Source of the DNA: Deltaproteobacteria bacterium
GTDB lineage: Bacteria; Desulfobacterota; GWC2-55-46
Length of the DNA stretch: 64,000 bases
Direction of reading: 5' to 3'
NCBI GenBank assembly: GCA_016234935.1
Contig: JACRNL010000003.1
Coordinates: 62,001 to 126,000, forward strand
Below the pieces are notes generated by a model. That model was not told the origin of the DNA and searched no databases. It saw nothing but the letters and a program-made list of their open reading frames with translations. The first letter of the stretch is position 1, and every line of letters begins with the position of its first letter. The position numbers and the translations under genes were made by a program. This document shows positions 11,151 through 20,219 of this stretch, piece after piece.

Positions 11151-12569
11151 TTATTCCTTCTGTAAACTTTTTGGTTTAGGCGATACCCCTTTTGGTGCAG
11201 TGAAGGATTCTTTGGAGATGCCGAACTTGTTGAGGCGGTATTGGAGCGTCCTGTAGCTCATGCCAAGGAGGATTGCGGCCTTGCCGAGCACGCCGCTTGA
11301 TTTTGCCATGGCCTTTACTATGAGATCTTTTTCGAATTCCTCAAACGAAATGCCGTCTTCAGGCAGTTCAAAGTCCATGCTCCCGAGCGTTACGGGCCGG
11401 GCGGTTATTTCCATCGGCAGGTTTTCCACGCCGATCATGTCCGTTTCGCTGAGGAGCACGGCCCGTTCAATGACGGACTCAAGCTGGCGGACGTTCCCCG
11501 GCCAGGGGTAGTTCATGAGCAGGTTTATGGTCTCTTCGGTCAATCCCCGCGTCTTTTTTTCAAAGGATTTGTCGGCCTTTTGGATGAAATAGCCAGCAAG
11601 CTCAGGGATGTCGGTCTTCCTGTCCCTGAGCGGCGGGAGCTTGAAGGTGACGACGTTGAGCCTGTAGAAGAGGTCTTCCCTGAAGCGGCCCCGGGCGATT
11701 TCGTTTTGGAGGTCTTTGTTGGTGGCGGCGATTATCCTTACGTTCACCGGCGTGCTTTTATTGCCGCCGACGCGCCTTATTTCCTTTTCCTGCAAGACCC
11801 TTAAGAGCTTGGCCTGAAGCGCGAAGGACATGTCGCCGATTTCATCCAATAAAATAGTGCCGTTGTGCGCGGTCTCGAAAAGGCCGGCGTAGGCGGCGTA
11901 GGCGCCGGTGAACGCGCCTTTTTCATACCCGAATAGCTCGGTCTCAAGCAGGTTTTCAGGGATGGCCGCGCAGTTTATGGCCATGAAGCGGTTAACGCTC
12001 CTTGGGGATGAATAGTGGAGGGCCTTTGCGACAAGCTCCTTTCCCGTGCCTGACTCCCCGTATATAAGCACCGTTGCCGAACTGCCGGAGACCTTCTTTA
12101 TCATCCTGAATATCTCGCGCATCTTGCTGTCGTTGCCGACAATGCCCTCAGGACGGAACCTCTCTTCCAACTGCTCGCGCAACTGGATGTTTTCGCTCAA
12201 AAGCGCGGCCTTTTCCACTGCCTTGCTTGCCACCATGATGAGCTTTTCCCTGTCAACGGGTTTGGTGAGGTAATCGAACGCGCCTTTTCTGATGGTCTCC
12301 ACCGCGGAGTCTATGGAGCCGTGCGCCGTTATCATCACGACGCTTGTCGTTGGTTTCTCCTTCCGGATATTCCCAAGCAGGGCCGCCCCGTCCATGCCGG
12401 GCATTTTTAAATCCGTTATCACGAGGTCAAACCTTGATTTTTGCACCTTCTGAAGCGCGTCAAGGCCGCCTGTCGCCGTGGCCACGTCATAGCCCTCGGT
12501 TTCGAGGATGGTCCTCAGTATCTCTCTTTGTCCCTTTTCGTCGTCTACTACAAGTATTGCGCCTTTCAT
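11151..12569 (-). CDS. NtrC-family sigma-54-dependent response regulator
   Basis: Three domains are evident in 472 residues. The receiver has phospho-acceptor Asp53 in ITDLKMPGMDG. The AAA+ domain has GESGTGKE, the sigma-54-contacting GAFTGA and FLPW-type PWPGNVRQLES. The C-terminal Fis-type helix-turn-helix reads GKAAILLGMSYRTLQYRLNK. It activates sigma-54 RNA polymerase when phosphorylated. The partner is most likely the kinase encoded just upstream at 12747-14180. The frame runs back to 12608, but that extension (MGLFQQPAKE) is translated from the dispersed repeat; ATG 12569 has GGAAGG upstream. A candidate sigma-54 promoter for the neighbouring lipoprotein makes that gene a possible target. 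Confidence 0.93.
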   Translation of the reverse strand: MKGAILVVDDEKGQREILRTILETEGYDVATATGGLDALQKVQKSRFDLVITDLKMPGMDGAALLGNIRKEKPTTSVVMITAHGSIDSAVETIRKGAFDYLTKPVDREKLIMVASKAVEKAALLSENIQLREQLEERFRPEGIVGNDSKMREIFRMIKKVSGSSATVLIYGESGTGKELVAKALHYSSPRSVNRFMAINCAAIPENLLETELFGYEKGAFTGAYAAYAGLFETAHNGTILLDEIGDMSFALQAKLLRVLQEKEIRRVGGNKSTPVNVRIIAATNKDLQNEIARGRFREDLFYRLNVVTFKLPPLRDRKTDIPELAGYFIQKADKSFEKKTRGLTEETINLLMNYPWPGNVRQLESVIERAVLLSETDMIGVENLPMEITARPVTLGSMDFELPEDGISFEEFEKDLIVKAMAKSSGVLGKAAILLGMSYRTLQYRLNKFGISKESFTAPKGVSPKPKSLQKE

Positions 12570-12585
12570 GCCGTTTCCTTCCTTA

Positions 12586-12710
12586 GCAGGCTGCTGAAAA
12601 AGCCCCATCTACGTCGTTGCCTTCGTCGCTCATCATTGCGACGTGCCCAAAAGCACGTCTCATTCTTCGCTCCTCGTCGCCTAGTAGCTGTGGCTTTTTG
12701 AGCAGCCTGC
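12586..12710. repeat. MITE-like palindromic element R1, copy a
   Basis: The element is bounded by GCAGGCTGCTGAAAAAGCC and its inverted complement GGCTTTTTGAGCAGCCTGC. An inner hairpin GACGTGC-ccaaaa-GCACGTC lies at 12640-12659. It separates the kinase and regulator genes of one two-component system. Confidence 0.85.
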
Positions 12711-12746
12711 CCAGATTTTGAGTTTTTCCGAAACTTGTTGGTATCG

Positions 12747-14180
12747 TCACCTTGCCGCGGGCAGGTTTATGGTTATTGAACTGCCTTTGCCAAGGACGCT
12801 CGACACGCTGATGTTTCCCCCGTGCTCTTCGATTATCCTCTTCGTGAGCGCCAGACCCAGGCCGATGCCGACCTCTTTTGTCGTGAAGTAAGGCTCGAAT
12901 ATCCTGCCGAGGTTTTCCGGCATGATGCCGCATCCGCTGTCTTCGATCCTCACCGAGACAAAGCCGTCATTGACGCTTGTCTCCGCCATGAGCCTGCCGC
13001 CGTCAGGCATGGCCTGCATGGCGTTGAGAAACAGGTTCACGAAGCAGGTTTTTATGTGCTTGCAGTCGCCGGGGATGTTTTTAATCCCCTCCTGGCGCCT
13101 TATGGAGAGCATGATGCTTTGTTCCGCGCAGGCGTCGGCCATGAGCGCGGCGGTCTCGTCTATTATCTGTCCCACGGAAATATCCGCAAAGGTGAGCCTC
13201 AATGGACGTCCGAAGTTCAGGAAGTTTGAGATCATGTCGTCAAGGCGTTGTATCTCTAATTTTATGCCGCCGACGGTCGCGAGGAATTTTTCCTTCTTTT
13301 CCGGGTCTTCCGGCGCGTTTACCGCCCGCAGGTGGTCAATGCTGAGGCTGATGAAATTAAGCGGGTTTCTTACTTCATGCGCGATGCCCGAGGCCAGCGT
13401 GCCGATCTTCGAGAGGTGTTCGGCCTCTTTGAGCCGCTCCTCGAGGGCGCGGTTTTCTCCGAGCCTTCGGACCATTTCGTTGAAATTCCGCGCAAGCTGG
13501 GTTATCTCGTTGTCTATCTCGTCAAGCTCGAGCTTTACCGAGAGGTTCCCCCGCGCAACCTCCTTGGCCGCATCGGCTATGGACTTGATGGGGTTGGTAT
13601 ACTTCTCCGAGAGGTAAATGGCCGCGATGATGCCGATGGAAAACATTGCGATGGTGGCCAGGAGCCGGTTCCTGTGGTTGCGCCTGGCTATTTTCGCGAA
13701 GTCGCCGAACTCGGTGGATATGTGGATGTAGCCGAGCCGGTCATTGCCCACCACGACGGGGAGAAGGAAGTCGTATCTCTTTGTCGAGCCTTTTACCGTC
13801 GTGTATTCAGTGAGACCGCCGATATTCCTGTAGGTCTCTCCCTTGAGGCTGAGTTTTTTGCCTATGAGTTTTGCGTTGGAGCTGGCAACTATCTCACGTT
13901 CGTTGTTTATGACGGATATCTCCTTGATGCCCTTTCTCCGCAGCGTCGTCAGGTTCTTGAGGTTGGAAATGTCCGAAGTGATCTTAGATTTGGACATCTG
14001 CTCAAGGCTTATCTGAATGGCGGTGGAAAGGTCTTCCGTGTGGCTGCGCACCTCGTCCAGGATGTCCTGCTCCGCGTTGCTGTAAAGGCTCAGCAGGAAC
14101 ACGACGGTCAGAAAACAGAGCGACACCATCATGAAAAGAAGCTTTGTCTTAAGGCTTAAACGCGAAAGGAGGTTGCGCAT
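12747..14180 (-). CDS. Membrane sensor histidine kinase (HAMP, HisKA, HATPase)
   Basis: Starting at ATG 14180 (AGGTG upstream), the 477-residue protein has a membrane helix at 12-33, a periplasmic sensor region of about 140 residues, and a second helix at 172-190. A HAMP linker follows to about 243. The HisKA domain has GIAHEVRNPLNF with His268. The ATPase domain shows NLFLNAMQAMPDGG, DSGCGI, FEPYFTTKEVGIGLGLAL. It is an NtrB-like kinase for the NtrC-type regulator downstream, from which repeat R1a separates it. The stimulus is unknown. The frame is open for a further 1.4 kb upstream only because it runs antisense to the HD-GYP gene. Confidence 0.92.
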   Translation of the reverse strand: MRNLLSRLSLKTKLLFMMVSLCFLTVVFLLSLYSNAEQDILDEVRSHTEDLSTAIQISLEQMSKSKITSDISNLKNLTTLRRKGIKEISVINNEREIVASSNAKLIGKKLSLKGETYRNIGGLTEYTTVKGSTKRYDFLLPVVVGNDRLGYIHISTEFGDFAKIARRNHRNRLLATIAMFSIGIIAAIYLSEKYTNPIKSIADAAKEVARGNLSVKLELDEIDNEITQLARNFNEMVRRLGENRALEERLKEAEHLSKIGTLASGIAHEVRNPLNFISLSIDHLRAVNAPEDPEKKEKFLATVGGIKLEIQRLDDMISNFLNFGRPLRLTFADISVGQIIDETAALMADACAEQSIMLSIRRQEGIKNIPGDCKHIKTCFVNLFLNAMQAMPDGGRLMAETSVNDGFVSVRIEDSGCGIMPENLGRIFEPYFTTKEVGIGLGLALTKRIIEEHGGNISVSSVLGKGSSITINLPAAR

Positions 14181-14346
14181 ATATGCAGCACCTGCGGTGA
14201 GCAAAGCCGAACGGCTGCGTTCAGGCTTTAGCCGTGTAAATGGTTTATGTCCGCCGTCTTTACTGGCGCGGCCAAGATTAACGTATTGTATTTTAGCATT
14301 ATTTATTGAATAAATGGAATTTTTAAAGTAAAATATCTCATCGGCA

Positions 14347-14399
14347 TCCCCCACCCTGCCCTCCCCCGTGAAGGGGGAGGATAAAAGGAAGGGGTCATC
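14347..14399. repeat. cctcccccgtgaagggggagg repeat (R7), uninterrupted copy
   Basis: CCCCCACCCTG then CCCTCCCCCGTGAAGGGGGA and GGATAAAAGGAAGGGG. This is the uninterrupted reference for the copy in pcrA (47061-47152), where a 36-bp palindrome sits in the GTGAA loop. It lies just 5' of the gene at 14409. Confidence 0.75.
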
Positions 14400-14408
14400 A
14401 CGGTTAAA

Positions 14409-15497
14409 ATGGACAGCCTGAAAACGAATATATTCATAATAGACGACGAAGAGCCGATAAGGAAGGTTCTGAGCACCCACCTTACCAAAGAAGGCTACAA
14501 CGTAATACAGTCTTCCGGCGGCAAAGGCATCTTCGACTCTCTCAAGGCGGGCACATTCGATATGGTCATCTGCGACATAAAGATGCCGGATATCGAAGGC
14601 ACCCTTATACTCGAATTCATCCGTGATAACTTCGATACCGTGCCGGTGATCATGCTTACCGGGCTTACGGACGTGGCCGTGGCCGTCGACGTGATGAGAA
14701 GGGGCGCCTTTGATTATATTATGAAGCCGGTGAAGAAGGAAGACCTTTTGAACGCCATAAGAAAGGCCATGATGCACCGCGGCCTTCTTATCAGAAACCG
14801 CCAGCTTGAAAAGGAGAACAGGGACTATCAGCTCTTTCTCGAGGAAAAGGTGCATGAGAGGACGAAAGAGCTTGATACGAAGACAAGGGCGCTGGAGGAC
14901 GCGTATCTCGTGGTAAAGTCCATGAACATCCAGTTTGCCACGGCCCTTGCCGAATTCATCGAGGCAAAGGACCGCCACACGAGAGGCCACTGCAACCGCA
15001 TGCGCCGCCTTTGCGTGGAGCTCGGGACGGCCGCGGGAATGAACGACAGGGAAATTGAAACCATCGAGTACGCCTCCCTGCTGCACGACCTCGGCAAGGT
15101 CGGGGTGAACGAGGAGATACTCAATAAGGAAGGGCCTCTCACCGAGGAGGAAAGCAGGCGCATGAAGGCGCATCCTGAGATCGGCGAGAAGATACTCATG
15201 GGGATACCCCTCATGGAAGACGTCGCAAAGGTGATGGTGGCGCACCACGAGAACTACGACGGCAGCGGATACCCCAGGGGCCTCAGAGGGGAAGCAATCC
15301 CCCTCAGCGCCCGTATCATCGCCGTCGCCGATATATACGACGCGATGGCAAGCGACAGGCCGTACAGGAAGGGACTGCCCCTTGAAGTGATATCCGCGGA
15401 GATGAGAAAGGTCGCAGGCACGCAGCTTGACCCCGCCATTGTGGAGCTGTTCATCGAAAAGAAGATTTACAACGCAACCATGGAACCTCAGGTTTAA
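14409..15497 (+). CDS. Receiver-HD-GYP response regulator
   Basis: The 362-residue protein joins an N-terminal receiver domain (FIIDDEEP, acceptor Asp56 in ICDIKMP, conserved Lys in IMKPVKKED) to a coiled linker and an HD-GYP domain from about residue 180. The HD-GYP part has HTRGHCNRMRRLC, LLHDLGKVGV, HHENYDGSGYPRGLRGEAIP and SDRPYRKGL. It therefore probably degrades cyclic di-GMP under phosphorylation control. It diverges from the kinase gene at 12747 and is followed at once by a single-domain receiver. GGAAGGGG lies about 15 bases before the start. Confidence 0.93.
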   Translation: MDSLKTNIFIIDDEEPIRKVLSTHLTKEGYNVIQSSGGKGIFDSLKAGTFDMVICDIKMPDIEGTLILEFIRDNFDTVPVIMLTGLTDVAVAVDVMRRGAFDYIMKPVKKEDLLNAIRKAMMHRGLLIRNRQLEKENRDYQLFLEEKVHERTKELDTKTRALEDAYLVVKSMNIQFATALAEFIEAKDRHTRGHCNRMRRLCVELGTAAGMNDREIETIEYASLLHDLGKVGVNEEILNKEGPLTEEESRRMKAHPEIGEKILMGIPLMEDVAKVMVAHHENYDGSGYPRGLRGEAIPLSARIIAVADIYDAMASDRPYRKGLPLEVISAEMRKVAGTQLDPAIVELFIEKKIYNATMEPQV

Positions 15498-15527
15498 TTG
15501 TCCGCATACGGCGGGACGGTCTTTAAA

Positions 15528-15893
15528 ATGGGCAAGAAGAAGATACTCGTCATAGACGATGAACCATGCATACTGCAGGTGCTTGAAATACATCTCAGCT
15601 CCGCAGGCTATGACGTCATCTGCGCCGAGGACGGCGCCGCCGGTTTGAGATGCCTCGCGGAGGGTGATGTCAACCTGGTCATATGCGACTTCTGCCTGCC
15701 GGACATGGACGGCATTGAGCTTATAAAGGCCATAAAGGCCGCGAAAGCCGCGCCTCCGCTGGTGGTCATATCGGGCTATCTTGACGACTTGAACGAAGTA
15801 AGGGTCAAACAGTCCGGCGCCCTTGAGTATCTGAGGAAGCCTTTTTCAAAGGAATGCCTTTTATCCATGGTCGCCGACGTTCTTGGCGCATGA
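15528..15893 (+). CDS. Single-domain CheY-like response regulator
   Basis: A 121-residue receiver domain with no output domain. It shows ILVIDDEPCILQVLE, acceptor Asp in LVICDFCLPDMDG, the conserved Ser of VVISGY and Lys in LRKPFSKE. Such proteins act as phosphate relays or by protein binding. I chose ATG 15528; the open frame begins at a TTG at 15498 that adds ten non-conserved residues. It follows the HD-GYP regulator by 30 bases and is likely cotranscribed with it. Confidence 0.88.
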   Translation: MGKKKILVIDDEPCILQVLEIHLSSAGYDVICAEDGAAGLRCLAEGDVNLVICDFCLPDMDGIELIKAIKAAKAAPPLVVISGYLDDLNEVRVKQSGALEYLRKPFSKECLLSMVADVLGA

Positions 15894-15945
15894 ATAGAAA
15901 TAAAAAAACGTCTGCAAGCCGCGTGTTGCCTCGCAGGCTGCCTCA

Positions 15946-16050
15946 AGCGTCCCATCTGCCGCTCTTCGCTTAAAGCCCCCGCTTTAGCCTGCCCTCGAAT
16001 GTTTCTATCGGGGGACACGCGAGGGCAGGCCCGCGGGGACATGTTCGGCT
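15946..16050. repeat. Composite cccccgctt/gagggcaggc repeat block
   Basis: The block holds CGCTTAAAGCCCCCGCTTTA, CCTGCCCTCG in inverted orientation, and GACACGCGAGGGCAGGC followed by CCGCGGGGACATG. It fills most of the 235-base gap before the heme-kinase gene. Confidence 0.6.
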
Positions 16051-16128
16051 TCAAAGTCCGGATTTCTGTCATTCCCGATTTGAGAGCAACCTGTCGGGTC
16101 GAGTTGGTTCAGGGAGCGTTTTTCCGTC

Positions 16129-17898
16129 ATGATCAAGATTAAGGGCATGCTTAATTTTCTCGTCATCGCGATAATGCTGTTTATGATCGCGCTCACGGCC
16201 ATGTTCATCTACTTCTCCGTCCAGCTTAAAAACAAGATAACATTCCAGTTCGTCCAGAAGACCGAGCTTGTCAGCGAGCTTGTCACCCGTTCCGTTTCCG
16301 ACATTATCAGCACCGGCCACGACGAGCGCAAGAACGCCATGATAGCCGCCTACGGCAACGTCCTGGGCATAGAGGACATCGGCATATACAAGCCTGACGG
16401 GGAGGAGGTCTTCGGCGCCGGCGCATACCGCTCGAATGCGGACGGCGTGGAGCGCCGCGCGCCGGGGAGGATAGAAAAGAACGAAGAGGAAAGTTTGAAA
16501 AAGGCCGTGACCACCATGAACAACACCGGTTTTTTCAACTGGGACAGCATGACCTACTCGCAGTACGTGCCGCTGCGCTCCGAGGGCGCCTGCGTATCCT
16601 GCCACAGGCAGGAAAATGCCCTTCTCGGCGTGCTCAAGATACGGCTGACCACCGCGAGCGATTTTGAACTGCTCAGGTACCTGCAGAGGCTTGTCTGGAC
16701 GCTCTGGTTCATCGTCTTTCTGCCCGTAGGGGCGCTCCTTGTGGCCGGGGCCATCATAAGGGAGAAAAACAGGCTTTTCAGGCAGGTCGAGGACAGCAGC
16801 AAAGAGCTCCAAAGCACCTTTGAGCAGCTTAAGGGGACGAAGTATTACCTTCAGCTGATACTTGACAACTCAAGGGCCATCATCATCACCACAAACACGA
16901 TGGGCAGGGTAGTCGAGTTCAACAAGGAGGCCGAGAGGCTTTTAGAGTATAAGAAGGAAGAGGTCGTCGGCACGGACGTGCTGGCGCTTTATGACGTCCC
17001 CCAGCAGAGGAATGAGATCATAGAAAGGGGCAAACCCATGGAAGGCGACGTATGGGAGGTCAGGAACCGCGAGGTCGCCCTTAAGGCGAAGTCCGGCAAG
17101 CTCATCCATGTGATAATAACGCTTTCCACGATGGTGGATGAAGCAGGCAAAATAATCGGAACGGTCGGCGTCAGCAAAGACATCTCGGAGCAGAAGATGC
17201 TCCAGTTCAAGCTCATGCAGTCCGAAAAACTCGCCGGTATCGGCACGCTCGCCTCCGGCATAGCCCACGAGATAAACAACCCTCTGGCGGGCATCCTCGG
17301 CATGGCCGAGGCCATACGCGATGAAGAAGAAATGGAGTTGATAAAATCCTATGCAAATGATATCATTCAGTATTCCGTGAACGCGGGGAATATCGTCAGG
17401 GAGCTGTCGGCCTATTCAAGGAGCGCCCATAACGAGGCGAACTCGACCATAGACCTATCTATGGTTATTGAGAATTCCCTGAAGATGGCAAAGCATTCGG
17501 CCTCTTTCGCGGCAATGGAAGTCAACCTGGATTTAAAAAAAGAATGTTTTATAATCGCCAACCACGGAGAGATACAGCAGGTATTCGTTAATTTGATGAT
17601 AAACGCCGTGCATGCGATGGACGGCAAGGGCACGCTGAAGCTGACATGCTGGAAAAACGGCTCATTCGTAACCGCAACAGTGGCTGATAACGGCCACGGC
17701 ATACCACCGGAGCACCTGAGCCAGATATACGACCCGTTTTTCACAACCAAGCCGGTGGGTATGGGCACCGGCCTTGGTCTTTATGTGGTTTACCGCATCG
17801 TTATGAAGCACAGGGGAACTATTGACGTTGTAAGCAGTCCCGGCGACGGCGCGCGTTTTACGATGAGATTTCCGGCAAGCGACGGCGCAGGCTCTTAG
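16129..17898 (+). CDS. Histidine kinase with periplasmic c-type heme motif
   Basis: The 589-residue kinase has membrane helices at about 8-30 and 188-210, enclosing a periplasmic sensor region. Within it lies CVSCH (Cys155, Cys158, His159), a covalent heme c attachment motif, in the context [16 protein letters not shown]. After a linker comes a PAS domain (about 240-350), then HisKA with [12 protein letters not shown] (His380) and an ATPase domain with [14 protein letters not shown] and [17 protein letters not shown]. It probably senses redox state or a heme ligand. No dedicated response regulator follows; the receivers at 14409 and 15528 lie just upstream, with a porin and a PstS-like protein downstream. 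Confidence 0.93.
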   Translation: MIKIKGMLNFLVIAIMLFMIALTAMFIYFSVQLKNKITFQFVQKTELVSELVTRSVSDIISTGHDERKNAMIAAYGNVLGIEDIGIYKPDGEEVFGAGAYRSNADGVERRAPGRIEKNEEESLKKAVTTMNNTGFFNWDSMTYSQYVPLRSEGACVSCHRQENALLGVLKIRLTTASDFELLRYLQRLVWTLWFIVFLPVGALLVAGAIIREKNRLFRQVEDSSKELQSTFEQLKGTKYYLQLILDNSRAIIITTNTMGRVVEFNKEAERLLEYKKEEVVGTDVLALYDVPQQRNEIIERGKPMEGDVWEVRNREVALKAKSGKLIHVIITLSTMVDEAGKIIGTVGVSKDISEQKMLQFKLMQSEKLAGIGTLASGIAHEINNPLAGILGMAEAIRDEEEMELIKSYANDIIQYSVNAGNIVRELSAYSRSAHNEANSTIDLSMVIENSLKMAKHSASFAAMEVNLDLKKECFIIANHGEIQQVFVNLMINAVHAMDGKGTLKLTCWKNGSFVTATVADNGHGIPPEHLSQIYDPFFTTKPVGMGTGLGLYVVYRIVMKHRGTIDVVSSPGDGARFTMRFPASDGAGS

Positions 17899-17922
17899 GG
17901 GCAGGTTCTAAACCTGCCCTAA
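17896..17922. repeat. Short hairpin ggcaggtt/aacctgcc
   Basis: TAGGGGCAGGTT and AACCTGCCCTA flank CTA-type loop bases directly at the kinase stop codon. The related 28-base hairpin at 52009-52036 suggests a dispersed family. Confidence 0.5.
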
Positions 17923-17961
17923 AAGGTCACAGTAAGTTCAACTTGGCAGAGGTTTTGTGAA

Positions 17962-19113
17962 ATGAAGCGTTTCGCGGTTTTTCCGGCGTTAATTTCCGTT
18001 TTTATGCTTGCGGCGGCCGTGCCGGCCTTTTCCGCCGATGACAGGCTCGACCGCCTTGAGGGCGAGGTAAAGTCAATAAAGCAGGAAAACGAGGCGCTGA
18101 AAAAGCGTCTTGAAGAAGTAGAGGCCGACCAGGAGGACACTAAGCAGAACTACTCCAACCTCTCAAAACTAGTTGACGTCAGCGGCTACGCCGACGCGCA
18201 GTATAACATCACGAACCAGCCCGGTGAGAACAACCACTTCCGCGTAAAGCACCTGAGCCTTTTCTTCAGCAAGGAAGTCCAGAAGGAATGGAAGTTGTTC
18301 AGCGAGATAGAGTATGAAGACGCCCCGTTAATCGACTCAAACAAGCAGACAGACACGGTATCTAAATCTCAAGGCACGGTGTTCCTCGAGCAGATGTATG
18401 TTCAGTACCGCCCTGCGGTTGACATGAACGTGCGGCTGGGGCGCTACCTTACGCCTTTTGGCATATGGTCCATCTATCACTATCCCCCGTATGTGCCCAC
18501 TCAGACAAACCCGATGTTCTTTAAGATAATGTTCCCTGAGGTGTCTGACGGAGTTCAGATAGGCAAGTCATTTTCCATCAGGAAATCGCTGCTTGACGCC
18601 ACTTTATACGTTGGCAACGGCGCAGGCAACCCCGGCGGCGCCGACCGCAATGAGAACAAGGGCGTTGGAGCGAGGGTCAATTACGGCACTGACATGGTGA
18701 GCGGGCTTGAGGTTGGCGCTTCATTCTACCGCGAAAAGGGCAACTCCGGGACAATGCAGAATGTCTACGGCGGGCATATACAGTATACCCGCTCGCGGTT
18801 TCAGCTCCAGAGCGAGTATCTCTTACGGCGCAACCACCCCGAGAATTCGGGCTACTTCAACGACGCTGCCTTTTACGCGCTCGCCAACTATGATATCGGC
18901 AAATGGGCCGTGGCCGGAAGGTACGATTGGTTCGACAACAACCAGAAGGCCGCCAGGAACGGCCACTACCGCTACACAGGGGCGCTTAATTATCACATTG
19001 CCCATAACGTCATCGCAAAGGCCGAGTATAACAGGAACGTATTCGCCGACCCGAATGTCAAAAATTACAGCGAGTTTATTCTTGCGATAGCCGTAGCGAT
19101 TGGAGATTTGTAA
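17962..19113 (+). CDS. Outer-membrane porin (phosphate-selective porin O/P-like)
   Basis: The 383-residue precursor has a signal peptide (MKRFAVFPALISVFMLAAAV, cleavage after AFSA). A short coiled coil follows (LDRLEGEVKSIKQENEALKK), then a beta-barrel with alternating aromatic strands such as EWKLFSEIEYED, VRLGRYLTPFGIWSIYHYPP and KYSEFILAIAV-like end. The N-terminal coiled coil plus barrel is typical of OprO/OprP-like porins. It follows the heme kinase and precedes a PstS-like protein, so it may serve anion uptake, but selectivity cannot be read from sequence. Confidence 0.8.
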   Translation: MKRFAVFPALISVFMLAAAVPAFSADDRLDRLEGEVKSIKQENEALKKRLEEVEADQEDTKQNYSNLSKLVDVSGYADAQYNITNQPGENNHFRVKHLSLFFSKEVQKEWKLFSEIEYEDAPLIDSNKQTDTVSKSQGTVFLEQMYVQYRPAVDMNVRLGRYLTPFGIWSIYHYPPYVPTQTNPMFFKIMFPEVSDGVQIGKSFSIRKSLLDATLYVGNGAGNPGGADRNENKGVGARVNYGTDMVSGLEVGASFYREKGNSGTMQNVYGGHIQYTRSRFQLQSEYLLRRNHPENSGYFNDAAFYALANYDIGKWAVAGRYDWFDNNQKAARNGHYRYTGALNYHIAHNVIAKAEYNRNVFADPNVKNYSEFILAIAVAIGDL

Positions 19114-19171
19114 GGGCGGCTTTTTTGAAGAGAAATGATTAAAAACGAAAGAACTTCAACTCATTAAAACT

Positions 19172-19636
19172 ATGCGGCATAAGATAATGAAGTATATTTC
19201 GGCCCTTGTGCTCGTGGTTTGCGGCTGTCTCGGCGCCATTGGCGTCAGCTCCGCTCCGGCGTCCGACCCTATCGTCGTAATCGTCAATAAAAATAATTCA
19301 GTGGATGTTCTGTCCGCCGGAGACATAAGGAAAATATACACCAATAGCATCCTGGAGTGGGCCGACGGAGCGGCGATTACGATATACGACCTTTCCGTTC
19401 AGGACAACCTGCGGGAGGAGTTCTCGGAAAAGGTGCTTGGCAAGGAGGCATACAGGATAGCCGAAGAGTGGGCGCATCTGAAGATAACGAACCAGGCAAA
19501 GAACCCCCCGCTGACGCTGAAGAGCCAAATGCTTATAATAAGAAAGGTCTCGATGGAAAAAGGCGCGATAGGGTATGTGTCGCTCAGCTCTGTCAGGGAC
19601 AACCCGATGATCAAGATTGTAAATACTATCCAGTAA
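19172..19636 (+). CDS. PstS-like periplasmic substrate-binding protein, short form
   Basis: This 154-residue exported protein has a signal peptide (MKYISALVLVVCGCLGAIGV) and the fold features of short PBP-like phosphate-binding proteins: VVIVNKNNSVDVLSAGDIRKIYT, a WADGAAITIYDLS segment, and the C-terminal KGAIGYVSLSSV. It lacks about half of a classical PstS, as do many homologues encoded next to sensor kinases. It may be a sensory binding protein for the kinase at 16129 rather than a transporter subunit; no pst permease genes are nearby. The start could be ATG 19172 or 19187. Confidence 0.75.
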   Translation: MRHKIMKYISALVLVVCGCLGAIGVSSAPASDPIVVIVNKNNSVDVLSAGDIRKIYTNSILEWADGAAITIYDLSVQDNLREEFSEKVLGKEAYRIAEEWAHLKITNQAKNPPLTLKSQMLIIRKVSMEKGAIGYVSLSSVRDNPMIKIVNTIQ

Positions 19637-19686
19637 GGTTGTTTTCGCCGCCTGTCTATTCGTATCTTGGTTTAGTTTGAAACGCA

Positions 19687-19738
19687 GCGCAAAAGAACCG
19701 GCGCGGACCTTATAAGGTCCGCGCCGGTTCTTTTGCGC
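19687..19738. terminator. Perfect 52-bp palindrome, probable terminator
   Basis: Bases 19687-19712 (GCGCAAAAGAACC then GGCGCGGACCTTA) are perfectly complementary to 19713-19738, with no loop bases. It lies 50 bases after the PstS-like gene. It ends transcription by position, although the T run lies within the stem. Confidence 0.6.
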
Positions 19739-19755
19739 CTTTACGGCAGTATTTA

Positions 19756-19914
19756 GCAGGCTGCTGAAAAACGTCCATCTGCTTCGTTGTCATCGTCACT
19801 CCTCATTGCGGCGCACAACAAAGTGCGCTTCATTCGTCGCTCCTCGACGCCTCGCATCTGGCTGGGTTCCCATTGCGTCCTTATTATTGCAATGGGAAGA
19901 TTTGAGCAGCCTGT
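19756..19914. repeat. MITE-like element R1, copy b, with an extra internal hairpin
   Basis: It has the R1 ends (GCAGGCTGCTGAAAAA and TTTGAGCAGCCTG). The inner hairpin is GCGCAC-aacaaa-GTGCGC. Near the right end it has an additional hairpin TTCCCATTGC...GCAATGGGAA at 19867-19898, absent from the other copies, making it 159 bp long. Confidence 0.75.
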
Positions 19915-20219
19915 TAAATGCCGGCTTCGCGAGTCTCTCCTATGGACCTCGTGAATGTGAAATGGAAAGGCTCGACGATAAGTTTTCTGGCGGTCATTTT
20001 CACGCCCTGCGCCGGGATAGTGAATGGAAGAGACACGACGAAAAGCGCGCTTCCAACTACGACTGACACGATGCCAAGGGGCCTGATTATGATAACGTCC
20101 GCGACAATGGCGGTGGCTGTGGGCTCTTCGCTCATCTGCCCGGCCGCAAGGGCCGCCGTAGACGTCGTCAAGAAGATGGCGAGAAAAAAGACGACAGCGA
20201 GAAGCGAGGTCTTTTTCAT
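19914..20219 (-). CDS. Small exported membrane protein of unknown function
   Basis: The 101-residue protein has a signal peptide (KTSLLAVVFFLAIFLTTSTA, then ALAAGQ) and one strong hydrophobic stretch, VADVIIIRPLGIVSVVVGSA-LFVVSLPF. A short tail with EPFHFTFTRSIGE follows. Proteins with the same RPLG...VVGSALFVVSLPF pattern occur in many proteobacteria without an assigned function, from memory. ATG 20219 has AGGAG upstream; the frame extends to 20339 without support. Its stop codon touches repeat R1b. Confidence 0.7.
   Translation of the reverse strand: MKKTSLLAVVFFLAIFLTTSTAALAAGQMSEEPTATAIVADVIIIRPLGIVSVVVGSALFVVSLPFTIPAQGVKMTARKLIVEPFHFTFTRSIGETREAGI

Noticed and set aside
12570-12608. Longer N-terminus of the NtrC-type regulator (MGLFQQPAKE...)
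   Set aside because: The extra residues are the translated end of repeat R1; the same MGLFQQP appears wherever R1 is read in that direction. ATG 12569 has a proper ribosome site.
14181-15593. 948-residue open frame on the minus strand covering the kinase and the region upstream
   Set aside because: Beyond ATG 14180 it runs antisense to the well-supported HD-GYP regulator and through an R7 repeat; composition is unlike a protein and no domain is seen. Only the kinase part 12747-14180 is kept.
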